Assembly: GCA_049840815.1 (NCBI GenBank)
Contig: JASGJI010000020.1
Location: 124,001 to 188,000 of the forward strand
Direction: 5' to 3'
Source of the DNA: JASGDN01 sp049840815
GTDB taxonomy: Bacteria > Chloroflexota > Chloroflexia > Thermomicrobiales > UBA6265
DNA length: 64,000 nucleotides
A program made the translations under genes and the position numbers. The notes under the pieces are model-generated. The model was not told where the DNA came from and ran no database searches. It worked only from the letters and a program-made list of their open reading frames with translations. Position 1 is the stretch's first letter, and each line of letters begins with the position of its first letter. Shown piece by piece: positions 45,740-56,788 of this stretch.

Positions 45740-46804
45740 CTAGGAGGCGGGAGACGCCGACGGGCTGGCGGCCGGGCTGGCCTCCACCACGACATCGGTG
45801 CCCTGCCACTGCGGGTTGATCGGCTCGCCGGTCAGTTCCGGATGCAGCGCCAGCGTCAGGTCGTAGACGGCCTGGCCGAGACGCGGACCGAAGCCGAGCA
45901 GGTAGAGATCCTCGAACGCGACGACCGTGCCGGTCTCACCCGCCGGTGTCTGGGCGATGCCCGGAATCGCCAGCAGCCCTTCGACACCACCAACAGACGC
46001 CAGACCGGCCTGCATCACGAGGATAATGTCCGGGGCTGCCGCAACCAGCGCCTCCGGGGTGATCGGAGCGTAGCCCTGAATGCCGCTGTCCGCACCGGCA
46101 TTGACACCGCCGGCCGCCGTGATGACGAGGTCCGCCGACGTGCCGGCTCCCGCGATCATCTGCGTGCCCTGACCACGGATGTAGAGGAACGCCACGCGCG
46201 GCTTCGAGGTCGCCGTCGCCGCGAGGGCCTCGGCCTCCTGAAGCTGGGTTTCGAGCGTGGTGGCGAGGGCCTCGCCCTCCGCCGGGATGCCCAGCGCGGT
46301 GCCGACCTGCTTGATCTCATCGGCCGGGCCATAGATGGAATTCGGGTCGGATGAGACGATCACGACCGGGATGCCCGCGTCGCGGATCTGCTGGATCACT
46401 TCCGGAGGTCCGGCGCCATCGTCGCCGATGACGACGGTCGGCTCGAAGGAGAGGATGCCCTCGGCGTTCAGGTCGCGGGCGTACCCGATCTTCGGCAGCG
46501 CAGCCGCTTCAGCCGGATAGAGCGCGGAGATATCGTCGGCCACGACGTTGCCGCCAAGCCCGAGCGCGAAGATGGTCTCCGTGATATCGCCGTTCAACGA
46601 GATGATGCGACTGACATCGGTCACCGTTACCTCGGCGCCGGTCGCGTCCGTGACGGTGACGGGCAACGTCGGCATCGGGGCCTCACCGGCGGCGGGAGAG
46701 GCCTCCGGCGTCTGGGCGGAGACGAACGGGGAGAAGGCCATGCTCGCCACGAGGGCGAGAACGGCGAGCAACGCGCCAATCCGGCGCGTGAAGGGGCTGA
46801 CCAT
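45740..46804 (-). CDS. Hemin-type ABC transporter substrate-binding protein (HmuT-like)
   Basis: A 354-residue protein with start at ATG 46804 (GGAG ten bases upstream). The secretion signal MVSPFTRRIGALLAVLALVA is followed by an ASPAAGEAP linker. RIISLNGDITETIFALGLGG, LPKIGYARDLNAEGILSFEP and DDGAGPPEVIQQIRDAGIP closely follow the HmuT pattern rather than BtuF or siderophore types. It captures heme outside the membrane and passes it to the permease. It has an ASPSASPAS tail. Confidence 0.88.
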   Translation of the reverse strand: MVSPFTRRIGALLAVLALVASMAFSPFVSAQTPEASPAAGEAPMPTLPVTVTDATGAEVTVTDVSRIISLNGDITETIFALGLGGNVVADDISALYPAEAAALPKIGYARDLNAEGILSFEPTVVIGDDGAGPPEVIQQIRDAGIPVVIVSSDPNSIYGPADEIKQVGTALGIPAEGEALATTLETQLQEAEALAATATSKPRVAFLYIRGQGTQMIAGAGTSADLVITAAGGVNAGADSGIQGYAPITPEALVAAAPDIILVMQAGLASVGGVEGLLAIPGIAQTPAGETGTVVAFEDLYLLGFGPRLGQAVYDLTLALHPELTGEPINPQWQGTDVVVEASPAASPSASPAS

Positions 46805-46958
46805 GCGTGATTGCTCCATCAGCGGGAGCGCATCGGCCCCGAAAGCACGCGGAAGCCCGCTATACTCTCGGCGAGGCGATCGCCACCCGCAGCAATGTGG
46901 GAACGAGTTGGATGCTACCGCTGGCACGGTGGCATTCGGTCGAACGGTTGTCTCTCCC

Positions 46959-46987
46959 GACAGGGCCGGCGCAATGTCGGCCCTGTC
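46959..46987 (-). terminator. Hairpin after DUF3386-like gene
   Basis: Perfect 9-base arms gacagggcc / ggccctgtc with an 11-base loop, 26 bases past the DUF3386-like stop. It separates this gene from the transporter genes. Confidence 0.5.
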
Positions 46988-47012
46988 TCCATGTCTGGGC
47001 TTTCCCCTTTCC

Positions 47013-47744
47013 CTACCCGGCGCGGGTGCCGTGACGATGCCCTTCGGCAGGCGCGGCGATTTCCACCGGCTCCGTCAGCAGGCGAACATTCGAAACCACC
47101 ATGCGATTCGTGGTGAAGCCGCCATCCTCGGCGGTGATCACCGTGCGCTCGGCAGGAACCGACACTCCGTCAACCACCGCATACCGATCGCGATAGCCAT
47201 CGGCCCGCACGAAGCGGCCTTCCTTGGTATTCCAGTAGGAGACGGTGAACTCCGACGGCAGCGAACGGCCATCGGCGGCGGTCTCGTGCCGCAGCATCGT
47301 GATCGTGAACCGCATCGGCCCCATGCTGCGCGTCACCTGCGAGATCGCACCGTCGGCCACGCGATAGGCGGAGTTGAACGGATCGTTCTGGAAGGTCAGC
47401 TCCGGCCCGAGCGGATGATCCGCACCGTCGCCGAGTTCGAGCTCGTAGCGGCCATCGCTCTCCTCGTAGCTGGTCGGCCAGCGATGCCCGGCCATCGAGC
47501 CGAGTTCCTGCTTCACCCACCCCGCCAGCTGCTCGTCACCCTCGATCGCGACCTGCATCGCGCGAGGTCCGGCAACCGTGACCGTGCCGGATGCCGACGT
47601 GACTTCCTCACCCGCAGCGCGCGTGATCGTCACATCGGCGGTGAACCCGTGAAACCCCTCCGGGAAGCGATAGCTCCGGCCGTGGGCTTCCTTCAGCATC
47701 GCGTGCGCCTCGTTCGGCACCGAAACCGTTGCGCTCATGGACAT
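47013..47744 (-). CDS. DUF3386-like protein next to hemin transporter
   Basis: A 243-residue protein starting at ATG 47744 (ATG 47738 is equally possible; GAGGAGGAG lies upstream). The course YRFPEGFHGFTADVTITRAA, MAGHRWPTSYEESDGRYELE, ISQVTRSMGPMRFTITML and FTVSYWNTKEGRFVRADGY follows the DUF3386 pattern known mainly from cyanobacteria and some other phyla. No membrane segment or signal is seen. Its place between a nitroreductase and HmuTUV suggests a role in heme handling after uptake, but this is inference only; the family has no settled function. Confidence 0.7.
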   Translation of the reverse strand: MSMSATVSVPNEAHAMLKEAHGRSYRFPEGFHGFTADVTITRAAGEEVTSASGTVTVAGPRAMQVAIEGDEQLAGWVKQELGSMAGHRWPTSYEESDGRYELELGDGADHPLGPELTFQNDPFNSAYRVADGAISQVTRSMGPMRFTITMLRHETAADGRSLPSEFTVSYWNTKEGRFVRADGYRDRYAVVDGVSVPAERTVITAEDGGFTTNRMVVSNVRLLTEPVEIAAPAEGHRHGTRAG

Positions 47745-47767
47745 GCTCCTCCTCAGGATCGAACGGG

Positions 47768-48394
47768 TCAGCTCGCGGACGAATCGGTATCCAGCCAGGT
47801 CGTGACCTGCGCCACCGGCGTGCGCTCCCGTGTGGGACGCTCCATCGCCGGGTAGCCAACGTAGATGAAGCCCACGATCTGGGCGTGCTCCGAGAGTCCG
47901 AACGCCTCCCGCACCTCGGGGGCGAAGGCCGGACCACCGCTCCGCCAGATCGCGGCGAGACCGAGCGCCTCCGCCTGCAACAGCATGTTCTGGGCGGCCG
48001 CCCCCACGGCGAGATGCTCCTCCATGTCCGGCGTGCGGCCATCGTGAATCGGCTCGCTGGCAACGACGATGATCCACGGCGCGCGCAGGACCTTGTTCTC
48101 GGCCCCGGCGCGGACAGTCTCCGCCTTTACGGGATCAGGAATGCCACGGACGGCGGCCTCTCCTGATGCTCGACCGAGAATGGACCGCCCCTCGCCGGAG
48201 AGTACGAAGAAGCGCCACGGCTGGGTAAGGTGGTGGTTGGGTGCCCAGATTGCCGCTTCGAGCAGTTGCTCGATCAACGCGCGGTCCGGCACCTCGTCGG
48301 TCATCTTGCCGATGGACCGCCGGGAACGGATGAGTTCAAGCATGGCCTCCGGCGAGATCGCAGATGCGGCATTCGCCGCCAACGTGTCTGACAT
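47768..48394 (-). CDS. Nitroreductase-family flavoprotein
   Basis: A 208-residue protein started at ATG 48394. MLELIRSRRSIGKMTDEVPD and WAPNHHLTQPWRFFVLSGEG are the standard FMN-binding nitroreductase opening, while GAAAQNMLLQAEALGLAAIW and GFIYVGYPAME complete the fold. Members use NAD(P)H and FMN for two-electron reduction of varied substrates. As first gene of the minus-strand cluster leading to DUF3386-like and HmuTUV, it may act on heme or a chelate, but this is a guess from position. Confidence 0.88.
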   Translation of the reverse strand: MSDTLAANAASAISPEAMLELIRSRRSIGKMTDEVPDRALIEQLLEAAIWAPNHHLTQPWRFFVLSGEGRSILGRASGEAAVRGIPDPVKAETVRAGAENKVLRAPWIIVVASEPIHDGRTPDMEEHLAVGAAAQNMLLQAEALGLAAIWRSGGPAFAPEVREAFGLSEHAQIVGFIYVGYPAMERPTRERTPVAQVTTWLDTDSSAS

Positions 48395-48760
48395 GCGGCT
48401 TGTTTTCCTTGACGACGCCCCCAGGGAGCGCAGCACTGCCGGCCGACGTATTCCGACCGGGATATACCCTATTTAAGTCATCAGAATTATACATCACGCC
48501 CAGCCACCCATCAGCCTTCGATGCAGTCCTGCCCAAGCCCCGGGTTCATGACGATCAACTCCTGCGAGAGAGTTTCATTTCTATTTAGGACTCTGTATCA
48601 AATCCACGGCTAGGCTCAGGACAGGACTGCCATTCGGCACGAACCGATCGACAGAATGTACATCGATTACGAGGGTAAAAAGGATCCCCGTCTATTCCCA
48701 GTAACGACGGCGGCAAGATCGGCTCCTAGCCCGACCGCATCAGGACACTGGACAAACGAC
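48395..48760. other. Upstream region of nitroreductase cluster
   Basis: No gene is supported here. A minus-strand TATAAT lies at 48491-48486 with only a weak -35 match (CTGATG at 17 bases); it is the best promoter candidate for the nitroreductase cluster. Confidence 0.4.
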
Positions 48761-48791
48761 GATTCCCCGCCGGCTTTTCCGGCGGGGAATC
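48761..48791 (-). terminator. Hairpin after transglutaminase gene
   Basis: Perfect 13-base arms (gattccccgccgg / ccggcggggaatc) with a 5-base loop, 18 bases past the minus-strand stop. Confidence 0.65.
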
Positions 48792-48808
48792 CTCATCATG
48801 GGGTCGGC

Positions 48809-51422
48809 TTACGACCGGCGGCGGAAGATGATCCGATACACATGATTCCGGAGATCCGTCCATGCTTGCGTCGCCGCGCCGATGATGCCCTGGCCGGCCC
48901 CGCTCGGACCGTATTGATCCAGCTCATAGGCCCGCACGATGCGATTGGCATGCTCGCGTGCCGATGGCACTGCCTCCCCGAACGAGGACGCCACCTCTGC
49001 CGGAGTCGCGGCCGGTGAGGTCTGGATCCCGGCAAATCGGGCCAGCTTCACCAGACGCATGTAGAGCGATGACGCCGGGCTGAGCCCGCGCAGACCCCGG
49101 TTCCACAGGAACCACAGTCCTCCCCCGAACGCCGTCACCACCGCGACCGCCGCCCCGGCCACGATGGCCCAGAGCGGAAAGCCGCCGTCCTGCGTCGGCG
49201 TCAGGGCGGGAGGTTCCTGCGTCGTGGCGGGCGCAACCGGGGATGGAGACGCATCCGGCTGATCGACCGCGACCGTCTCGGTTGGTTCTGGCGTCACCGA
49301 CTGCGCGTCCACCGTCTCCGTGGGTTCGGGGGCTCCGGACGCCTGTTCCATCAATGGCTGTGACGCCGTCGGCTCGAATGGAATCCAGCCGTAGCCGGGG
49401 AAGAAGGCCTCCACCCACGCATGGGCGTTCTTCTGGAGGTAGAGATAGCCTCCGTCCTCGGCACTCCAGTCACCAGGGTAGTACCCGACGACCACCCTCG
49501 CCGGTACGCCAACCGAGCGCAGCATCACCGCCATCGCGGAGGCGTAGTACTCGCAATAGCCACGCTGTCGCTCGAAGAGCACGTAGTCGACAATATCCGC
49601 CCCGTCAGGCGGCGTGGACACCGTCTCATCGTAGGTGATGGTCTGGCGGAGGTACATCTCGATCGCCACGGCCCGCTCGTATGGCGTGAGGTTGCCGGGG
49701 GCGAGTTCGGCGGCGAGGGTCATCATGCGCGGCGTGACCGTCGTCGGCAGGCTCAGGTAGCGATCCGTCACCCAGGCGGGATAGTCGGTGCCGGCGGCCA
49801 TCAACTCATCAGGCGTCGCGGTGGAGGCTTCGCCCGTGACGAGGTAGGGCTGACCGGTGGCCAACGATCCGTGGGAACTTACCTTTTCCACATCGTCGTA
49901 GACCGGCAGCTGGCCCGTGAGATAGAGCGTGTCTGCGGTGCCGTCCGCCCCTACCGTCCACCGCGCAACGATGAACCGGTTCCCCAGTTGCTCCACTTCC
50001 GCCGAGATCGCCTGCGCCAGGGCGGTATCGGTCGGCATCGGTCCCGAATTGCCGGCATCCCCATTCAGCGGCGCCGAGAGCAGGAGACTTCCCAACCGCT
50101 GCACATCCGGCGGCAGCTGACCGAGGGCCGCGGAGGAGAGCGTCCACGGCTCGTCGCGCACCTGCACCCACGACATCTGCACCGACGTGTCGCGGTCGGC
50201 GCTGAGGAAGGTATCCGTCGTGAGCATGACGGTCCCGGTTGGGGCCAGGGGCACGATCTGCGAGGTCGTCGGGGTACGGCTGCCGGTCACGTTGGGCGAG
50301 AGCAGCACATCCTGCCCCGCCCGGAACGTCATCGAGGGCGAGTAGGTCCGACCATCGTTCCCCGTGTTCTGGAAGGTTGAGTCGACATCGGTATACCAGC
50401 CGCGTCCGGTGTAGACATCGTACCGCTGGGCGGCGAGATACGGTGCGCCGCTGCCCTGTACCAGCACTTCGGGCTGGTCACTCAGGCTCAGCGCACCACC
50501 AACCTCGAACGACTCCCCGAATGAGGAGAACGACCCGCCCTGCTGCGGCCCGAGATTCGCGCGCCGTCCCAGCGCCTGTTCCAGCCTTGCATGCAACGAA
50601 TCGACCTGCGCCCCGATCGCCTCAGCCATCGGCTGGAAGGCGCTCTGCGAAAGTGAGGGTGGCGCATTCCACCCCAGGGTCGTCACCAGCAGGGCCATCA
50701 CCGCGCCAATGGAAAGCACCTTCCAGCCGGTCGAGGCCGGGGAGGATTCGCGGAACCGTCGCCCATTCACGTTGTCGCAGGAAGTACTGATAGCGGGCGG
50801 CCAGCGGGATCGCGAGCAGCATGTATCCCGCCAGGAACCGCTTGTCCGGGTGCGGGGCGTACAGCACGTTGATAAGCACCAGCACACCCGGCATCAGGAC
50901 GGCCACCATCACCCAGCCGCGCCGGAAGAGCGTCCACGCCGAGAGATAGCCGACCAGCCAGACGATGATCCCCATCAGCATGGAGACCAGGTAGGCCTCG
51001 TCGCCCGAGCGCTGCGGGTTGCCCGCATACCAGCCGAGCGTGAGTTCGATCAGGGGACGCACGCGGCTTCGCAAGGAGTCTCCGAGGTCCGGCGCATTGA
51101 CGAGGACCAGGAAGAAGGCACTTGCGAAGGCGACCACCATCGAGAAGATGTGCGCCACGGAATCGAGCAGACGGGATTTCCCCAGCACCGAGCCAAGGAA
51201 CGCCGCCAGGAGGCCGAGCCAGGTCATCGGAAAGACGATCCGCTCCCAGTCGCCCTGCTGGACGCTGTACGACGCCATCCCGACCAGCGTCATCAGCAAC
51301 AGGAACGGCCAGACGCCCTCGGGGAAGAGGCGACGCCAGAAGGACGGAGCGGGCAGATCGGAACCAGTGGACGGGGGGCGCGAAGCCCGTTGGGAGGAAG
51401 AGGGAGTGGTTCGCATCGCCAT
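48809..51422 (-). CDS. Membrane transglutaminase-like protein (frameshifted)
   Basis: The N-terminal frame from 51422 carries six or so membrane helices (WPFLLLMTLVGMASYSV, GLLAAFLGSVLG, GIIVWLVGYLSAW and others). Near 50761-50764 one extra G shifts the frame after YFLRQREW. The other frame resumes with RRFRESSPAST and a further membrane helix. The large outer part holds the transglutaminase-like core. Its catalytic triad is plausible in RQRGYCEYYASAMAVMLRSV (Cys), KNAHAWVEAFFPGYGWIPFE (His) and the Asp/Glu nearby. A Pro/Thr stalk and a final membrane helix follow. The joined protein is about 870 residues. It is the third gene of a MoxR-DUF58-transglutaminase operon, a widespread but poorly understood set. 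Confidence 0.8.
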
Positions 51423-51425
51423 AGT

Positions 51426-52658
51426 CTACGCCGCCACCGTCGAGTCCGGTTTCCACAGCGGCTGGTGGTTCGCATTGATGCCCGACCCCGCCTGATACCG
51501 CGACACAAGCACCCGTTCCGCGGCCAATGTCTCCGCAAGCGCATCCAGGTCCGCCGCAGCGTCGCCGGCATCGTCCATCACGATCACGGCGCTCACCGGC
51601 ACCCTCCGCAGGACCAGCGACCGCGCCGCATCGACCCAGCCACGATCCGGCGATGCCGTCAACACGATCAGTCCGGACGTGCGGGAGAAGCGCCGCGCCT
51701 CCGACGCGATCGCCTCGCCCAGCGGGCGGCTGCCAAAGGGTTGTGCCATCGCCAGCATCTCCATCATCCGGAACCACTGCCGGTGGCCCTGATCGGCATT
51801 CAGGCGGACCGGCATCGCCCGATTGACGATCAGGCCAACTTTCCGCCCGTCATTCAGCGCCCGTTCCGCCAGCGATCCAGCCAGCGCCACCAGCACTTCC
51901 TCGGTCGAATCGAGCGCCGGTGTGGCATCCGTGAACGCCACGTCGCGCATTCCGCGTTCGTCGAGGTCGAGCATGATCCAGAGATCGGATGTCGGGTCCG
52001 GATCGAACTCCTTCACCGTCATCACACCTCGGCGGGCGGTGGCCGACCACGAGATGCGGTTCAGCGCATCACCCGGCACGTAATCCCGTAATCCGGCGAT
52101 GGTCGAGGACGGCACGACACTCGTCCGGCTGATCGTCTGCCCTCCGCTCATGTGCGCCGCAGGTAACGGGATGGCGCTGACATCGAGCGGAACCGGGTAG
52201 ACGACGAGATCCTGCCGCACGGGAAGGAACTTCTGGGAGCGAAAGAGGCCGAGCGGATCCCCGGAACGCACGCCGACCGGCCCCAGCTGATAGCGCCCAC
52301 GATGCTCGCAGGGAGTCGTGATCGTCCAGCGCTCTTCCCCGCGCGGCCCCAGCGAGACGACGCGACTGGCATGGTGATCGGGCAGCGACGAATAGTCCCG
52401 AACCTCCACCCAGAGCTTCGGCAGCAGGGCGCGATTCTGCACCGTGATCTGCTCGGTGATCGTCTCTCCGGCCCGGACACGATCGAGCGACAGCGCCCGC
52501 ACCAATCCCAATCGGACGAGGCTGAACCGGCTCCAGACCCAGCAGATCACCAGCAGCGCCACCAGCGCCACGATCAACGGGTCGAGCGCGGTCCAGTCAT
52601 TGACGATCGCGACGATCAGCAGCCCGCCAGCAAGCAGCGCGACCTTCAGGCCGTTCAC
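51426..52658 (-). CDS. DUF58-domain protein
   Basis: A 410-residue protein starting at GTG 52658, three bases after the MoxR stop. Two N-terminal membrane helices (VALLAGGLLIVAIVNDW, LIVALVALLVICWVW) precede a beta-rich segment and the DUF58 core, STIAGLRDYVPGDALNRISW. A VWA-like Asp site follows in DLWIMLDLDERG. DUF58 proteins pair with MoxR ATPases and transglutaminase-like proteins, as here. The set is suspected to act in envelope protein assembly, but its chemistry is unsettled. Confidence 0.88.
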   Translation of the reverse strand: MNGLKVALLAGGLLIVAIVNDWTALDPLIVALVALLVICWVWSRFSLVRLGLVRALSLDRVRAGETITEQITVQNRALLPKLWVEVRDYSSLPDHHASRVVSLGPRGEERWTITTPCEHRGRYQLGPVGVRSGDPLGLFRSQKFLPVRQDLVVYPVPLDVSAIPLPAAHMSGGQTISRTSVVPSSTIAGLRDYVPGDALNRISWSATARRGVMTVKEFDPDPTSDLWIMLDLDERGMRDVAFTDATPALDSTEEVLVALAGSLAERALNDGRKVGLIVNRAMPVRLNADQGHRQWFRMMEMLAMAQPFGSRPLGEAIASEARRFSRTSGLIVLTASPDRGWVDAARSLVLRRVPVSAVIVMDDAGDAAADLDALAETLAAERVLVSRYQAGSGINANHQPLWKPDSTVAA

Positions 52659-52661
52659 CGC

Positions 52662-53666
<1,005 letters not shown>

Positions 53667-53757
53667 GGAGGTGAGGAGACCCCTTCGTTGCGGAGAACCG
53701 TGTGCAGTGGGTCATTCAGGCTGCGAGACACATGCGTTTCTCCGTGGCCCGGTGGCA

Positions 53758-53786
53758 AGTATAGGCCGGGCCGTCCCCCGTATACT
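53758..53786. promoter_or_regulatory. Facing TATACT boxes in the moxR/polA divergent gap
   Basis: agtata (53758-53763) and tatact (53781-53786) are exact inverted copies 17 bases apart. Each strand therefore has a TATACT box pointing to its own gene: moxR start about 90 bases left, polA start about 57 bases right. No clear TTGACA box accompanies either. Confidence 0.35.
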
Positions 53787-53842
53787 GGGAGTCGAACACA
53801 TGCGCGTATCCGGCCTCGCCGGTTGACGAAGAAAGGCGACTC

Positions 53843-56722
53843 GTGAGCGCTGCCACAGCCACGTCCTCGGCATCCGAATCCGGCACGAAGCGACCATCCG
53901 TGATGCTGGTGGACGGCTTCGGCCTCATCTTCCGGGCCTACCACGCCCTGCCCCCCACCCTCTCCACCGCTTCCGGTGAGCAGACAAACGCCGTCTACGG
54001 CTTCGCCTCGATGCTCCTCGATGTCATCGCCTCGCGGAAGCCGGACTACGCGGTCATCGCGCTGGAGGGTGGCAAGACCTTCCGCCACGACATCCTCGAT
54101 CAGTACAAGGGCACCCGCGCCGAGACGCCGCCCGACCTGATCGAGCAGATCGATCGCGTGAAGGAACTGATCGCGGCGCTCGGCATCCCCATCAAGCAGA
54201 AGGAGACGTTCGAGGCCGACGACATCATCGGCAGCCTCTCCCGCTCCCTCGCCGATGAGGGCTATGACGTCATCATCGTCACCGGCGACTCGGACCTCCT
54301 GCAACTGGTGGAAGATCACATCATCGCCGTCCTGCCGGGCACCAAGCGGTTCGGCGAGTTCCGCCAGTTCGACACGGAAGCCGTCCTCGACCGCTACGGA
54401 TTCGCCCCGGCACTCGTCCCCGACTACAAGGCGCTCGTGGGCGACACGTCGGACAACATCCCCGGCGTGCCCGGCATCGGCGACAAGACCGCCAAGACCC
54501 TGATCGGCACCTACGGAGCGCTGGAGGACATCATCGCCAACATCGCGGAGGTGAAGCCGCCCCGCGCCAAGAAGTCGCTGGAGGAGAACGAGGAGACCGC
54601 GCGGATCAGCAAGCACATCGCGACCATCGTCCGCGACCTCGACATCGAGCTGGATATGGACGAGGCGAAGGTCGGCCGTTTCGACCGCAACGCCGTCGCC
54701 GAACTCTTCCGTCTCCTCGAGTTCCGCAATCTTATGCAGAAACTCCCGGAGTCCGACGATGCTTCCGCCGTCGAGCCCGCCACCGACAGCGTCAGCGAGA
54801 CCACCCGCGCCCATCAGGAGATTGTCGTCCGCACCACCGTCCTCGCGGAGGACGAACTCGACGCGATGATCGCTCGCATCCAGGAGGTCCGCGAAATCGC
54901 CCTCGACGTGGAAACGACTTCCACCGAGCCATTGCGGGCGGACCTCGTGGGAATCGCGATCGCTGTTTCGCAGCACGAGTCGTGGTACATCCCGGTCGGG
55001 CACATCACCGGCCAGAAGACCGAAGACAAGGCCGGGGCGCAACAGGTGCTGAACCTCGATGCCATCGCTCCAGCCGCACTCGATACCCGTCAGCTCTCGC
55101 TCGATCGCGTGCGGAAGAAACTCGATCCCGTCATCGCCGATTCCGCCCTGCAGATCTACACCCACCACGGCAAGTACGACGAGCATGTGCTGATCCGCCA
55201 CGGCTTCCACCCCGGCCCGATCGCCTTCGACACGATGATCGCCGCGTATCTGCTCGGCGATAGCTCGATCCGGCTGAAGGACCTCTCCTTCACGCGCCTC
55301 GGGATCGAGATGACCGAGATCACGGAGTTGATCGGCACCGGGCGCAACCAGGCGACGATGGACACCGTCGCGCTCGACCTCGCCGCGCCGTACGCCTGCG
55401 GAGACGTCGAATCGACCTTCGGCCTCGTCGCGCCTCTGAAGGCCGCGCTGGAGGAACGCGAGCAACTCGACCTCCTGCAAGACATCGAACTCCCGCTCGT
55501 CACCGTCCTGCTCGGCATGGAAGGCGGCGGCATCGCCATCGACACCGAGGTCCTCGCGGAGTTCGCGGTCGAACTCGGGATGCGGCTCGGCGAGCTGGAG
55601 CACGAGATCATCGAGCTCGCCGGACGCCCGATCAATATCGGCTCGCCGAAGCAGCTGGCAACGCTCCTCTTCGAGGACTGGGGCCTCCCTGCCGGCAAGA
55701 AGACCAAGACCGGTTACTCCGTCGACTCCGACGTGCTGGAGAACATCAAGGACCAGCACGCCATCGTGCCGCTGATCCTCGAATACCGCACGCTCTCCAA
55801 GCTGAAGTCGACCTATGTCGATGCGCTGCCGAACGAAGTCAACCCGGAGACGGGACGCGTCCACACGTCATACAACCAGACCGTCGCCGCGACCGGACGC
55901 CTCTCCTCGCAGTACCCGAACCTCCAGAACATTCCCATCCGCACCGAGATCGGCCGCCGGGTGCGTCGCGCCTTCATCGCCGACCGCCGGCCGGAGTTCC
56001 GCACCTTCGAGCGGGCGACGCTCCTGGCCGCCGACTACTCACAGATGGAACTCCGCATCCTCGCCCACATGTCTGGCGAACCCTTCCTGGTCGAGGCGTT
56101 CCGGAACGGCGATGACATCCACCGCGCCACTGCGGCCCTCGTCTACGGCGTGGAACTGGACGACGTGACTTCCGACCAACGGCGCGTCGCGAAGACGGTC
56201 AACTTCGGCATCATCTACGGCATGCAGGCGTTCGGCCTCTCCCGCGATACGGGCATGAGCCGGGGCGATGCCCAGGCCTTCATCAACGGCTACTGGGAGC
56301 GCCTGCCCCGTGTGAAGGAATTCTTCGACGAGACCATCGCTCAGGGGGCGGAACGTGGCTACGTCGAGACCCTGCTCGGCCGCCGCCGCTACCTGCCTGA
56401 CCTGAAGGCGAGCAATGGCGCCCGCCGTGCCGGCGCCCAACGAATGGCGATGAACATGCCGATCCAGGGCACGCAGGCGGACATGATCAAGATCGCGATG
56501 ATCCAGCTGGAACGCGAGTTGAAGGCCCGGAAACTCCCGGCGCGGCAGGTGCTTCAGGTCCATGACGAACTCGTGCTGGAGGTCGACGAACCGGCGCTCG
56601 CCGAGGCGGCAAAGCTCGTCAGCACCACGATGATCGGGGCACTGGAACTGAGCGTGCCGGTCCTCACCGAGGTCCGCAGCGGCCTCAACTGGGAGGACAT
56701 GCGGCCCTACACGCTGGATTGA
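53843..56722 (+). CDS. polA: DNA polymerase I
   Basis: A 959-residue protein starting at GTG 53843, with AAAGG upstream. The 5'-3' exonuclease domain opens with MLVDGFGLIFRAYHALPP and contains TGDSDLLQLV. The 3'-5' exonuclease carries LDVETTS (D-x-E, near residue 354), HGKYDEH and YACGDVEST, so proofreading appears intact. The polymerase domain has motif A LAADYSQMELRILAHMSGEP, motif B RRVAKTVNFGIIYGMQAFG and motif C LQVHDELVLEV. The Phe in NFG is the usual discriminator that disfavours dideoxynucleotides. It fills gaps in repair and lagging-strand maturation. Confidence 0.96.
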   Translation: MSAATATSSASESGTKRPSVMLVDGFGLIFRAYHALPPTLSTASGEQTNAVYGFASMLLDVIASRKPDYAVIALEGGKTFRHDILDQYKGTRAETPPDLIEQIDRVKELIAALGIPIKQKETFEADDIIGSLSRSLADEGYDVIIVTGDSDLLQLVEDHIIAVLPGTKRFGEFRQFDTEAVLDRYGFAPALVPDYKALVGDTSDNIPGVPGIGDKTAKTLIGTYGALEDIIANIAEVKPPRAKKSLEENEETARISKHIATIVRDLDIELDMDEAKVGRFDRNAVAELFRLLEFRNLMQKLPESDDASAVEPATDSVSETTRAHQEIVVRTTVLAEDELDAMIARIQEVREIALDVETTSTEPLRADLVGIAIAVSQHESWYIPVGHITGQKTEDKAGAQQVLNLDAIAPAALDTRQLSLDRVRKKLDPVIADSALQIYTHHGKYDEHVLIRHGFHPGPIAFDTMIAAYLLGDSSIRLKDLSFTRLGIEMTEITELIGTGRNQATMDTVALDLAAPYACGDVESTFGLVAPLKAALEEREQLDLLQDIELPLVTVLLGMEGGGIAIDTEVLAEFAVELGMRLGELEHEIIELAGRPINIGSPKQLATLLFEDWGLPAGKKTKTGYSVDSDVLENIKDQHAIVPLILEYRTLSKLKSTYVDALPNEVNPETGRVHTSYNQTVAATGRLSSQYPNLQNIPIRTEIGRRVRRAFIADRRPEFRTFERATLLAADYSQMELRILAHMSGEPFLVEAFRNGDDIHRATAALVYGVELDDVTSDQRRVAKTVNFGIIYGMQAFGLSRDTGMSRGDAQAFINGYWERLPRVKEFFDETIAQGAERGYVETLLGRRRYLPDLKASNGARRAGAQRMAMNMPIQGTQADMIKIAMIQLERELKARKLPARQVLQVHDELVLEVDEPALAEAAKLVSTTMIGALELSVPVLTEVRSGLNWEDMRPYTLD

Positions 56723-56739
56723 TCTCACCAATGAGGCTG

Positions 56740-56764
56740 GGGCGGGTGTGTCGAACGCCCGCCC
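56740..56764. terminator. Hairpin between convergent polA and monooxygenase
   Basis: Perfect 7-base arms gggcggg / cccgccc with an 11-base loop, 18 bases past the polA stop and 25 bases past the monooxygenase stop. It is probably shared by both. Confidence 0.5.
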
Positions 56765-56788
56765 TTGCTCCTCGCACGCCTCCCGGCC

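Noticed and set aside
43680..46804. Cobalamin (BtuFCD) rather than hemin transporter
   Set aside because: The binding protein follows the HmuT pattern, no cobalamin riboswitch motif was seen upstream, and no B12 genes are near. Not fully excluded.
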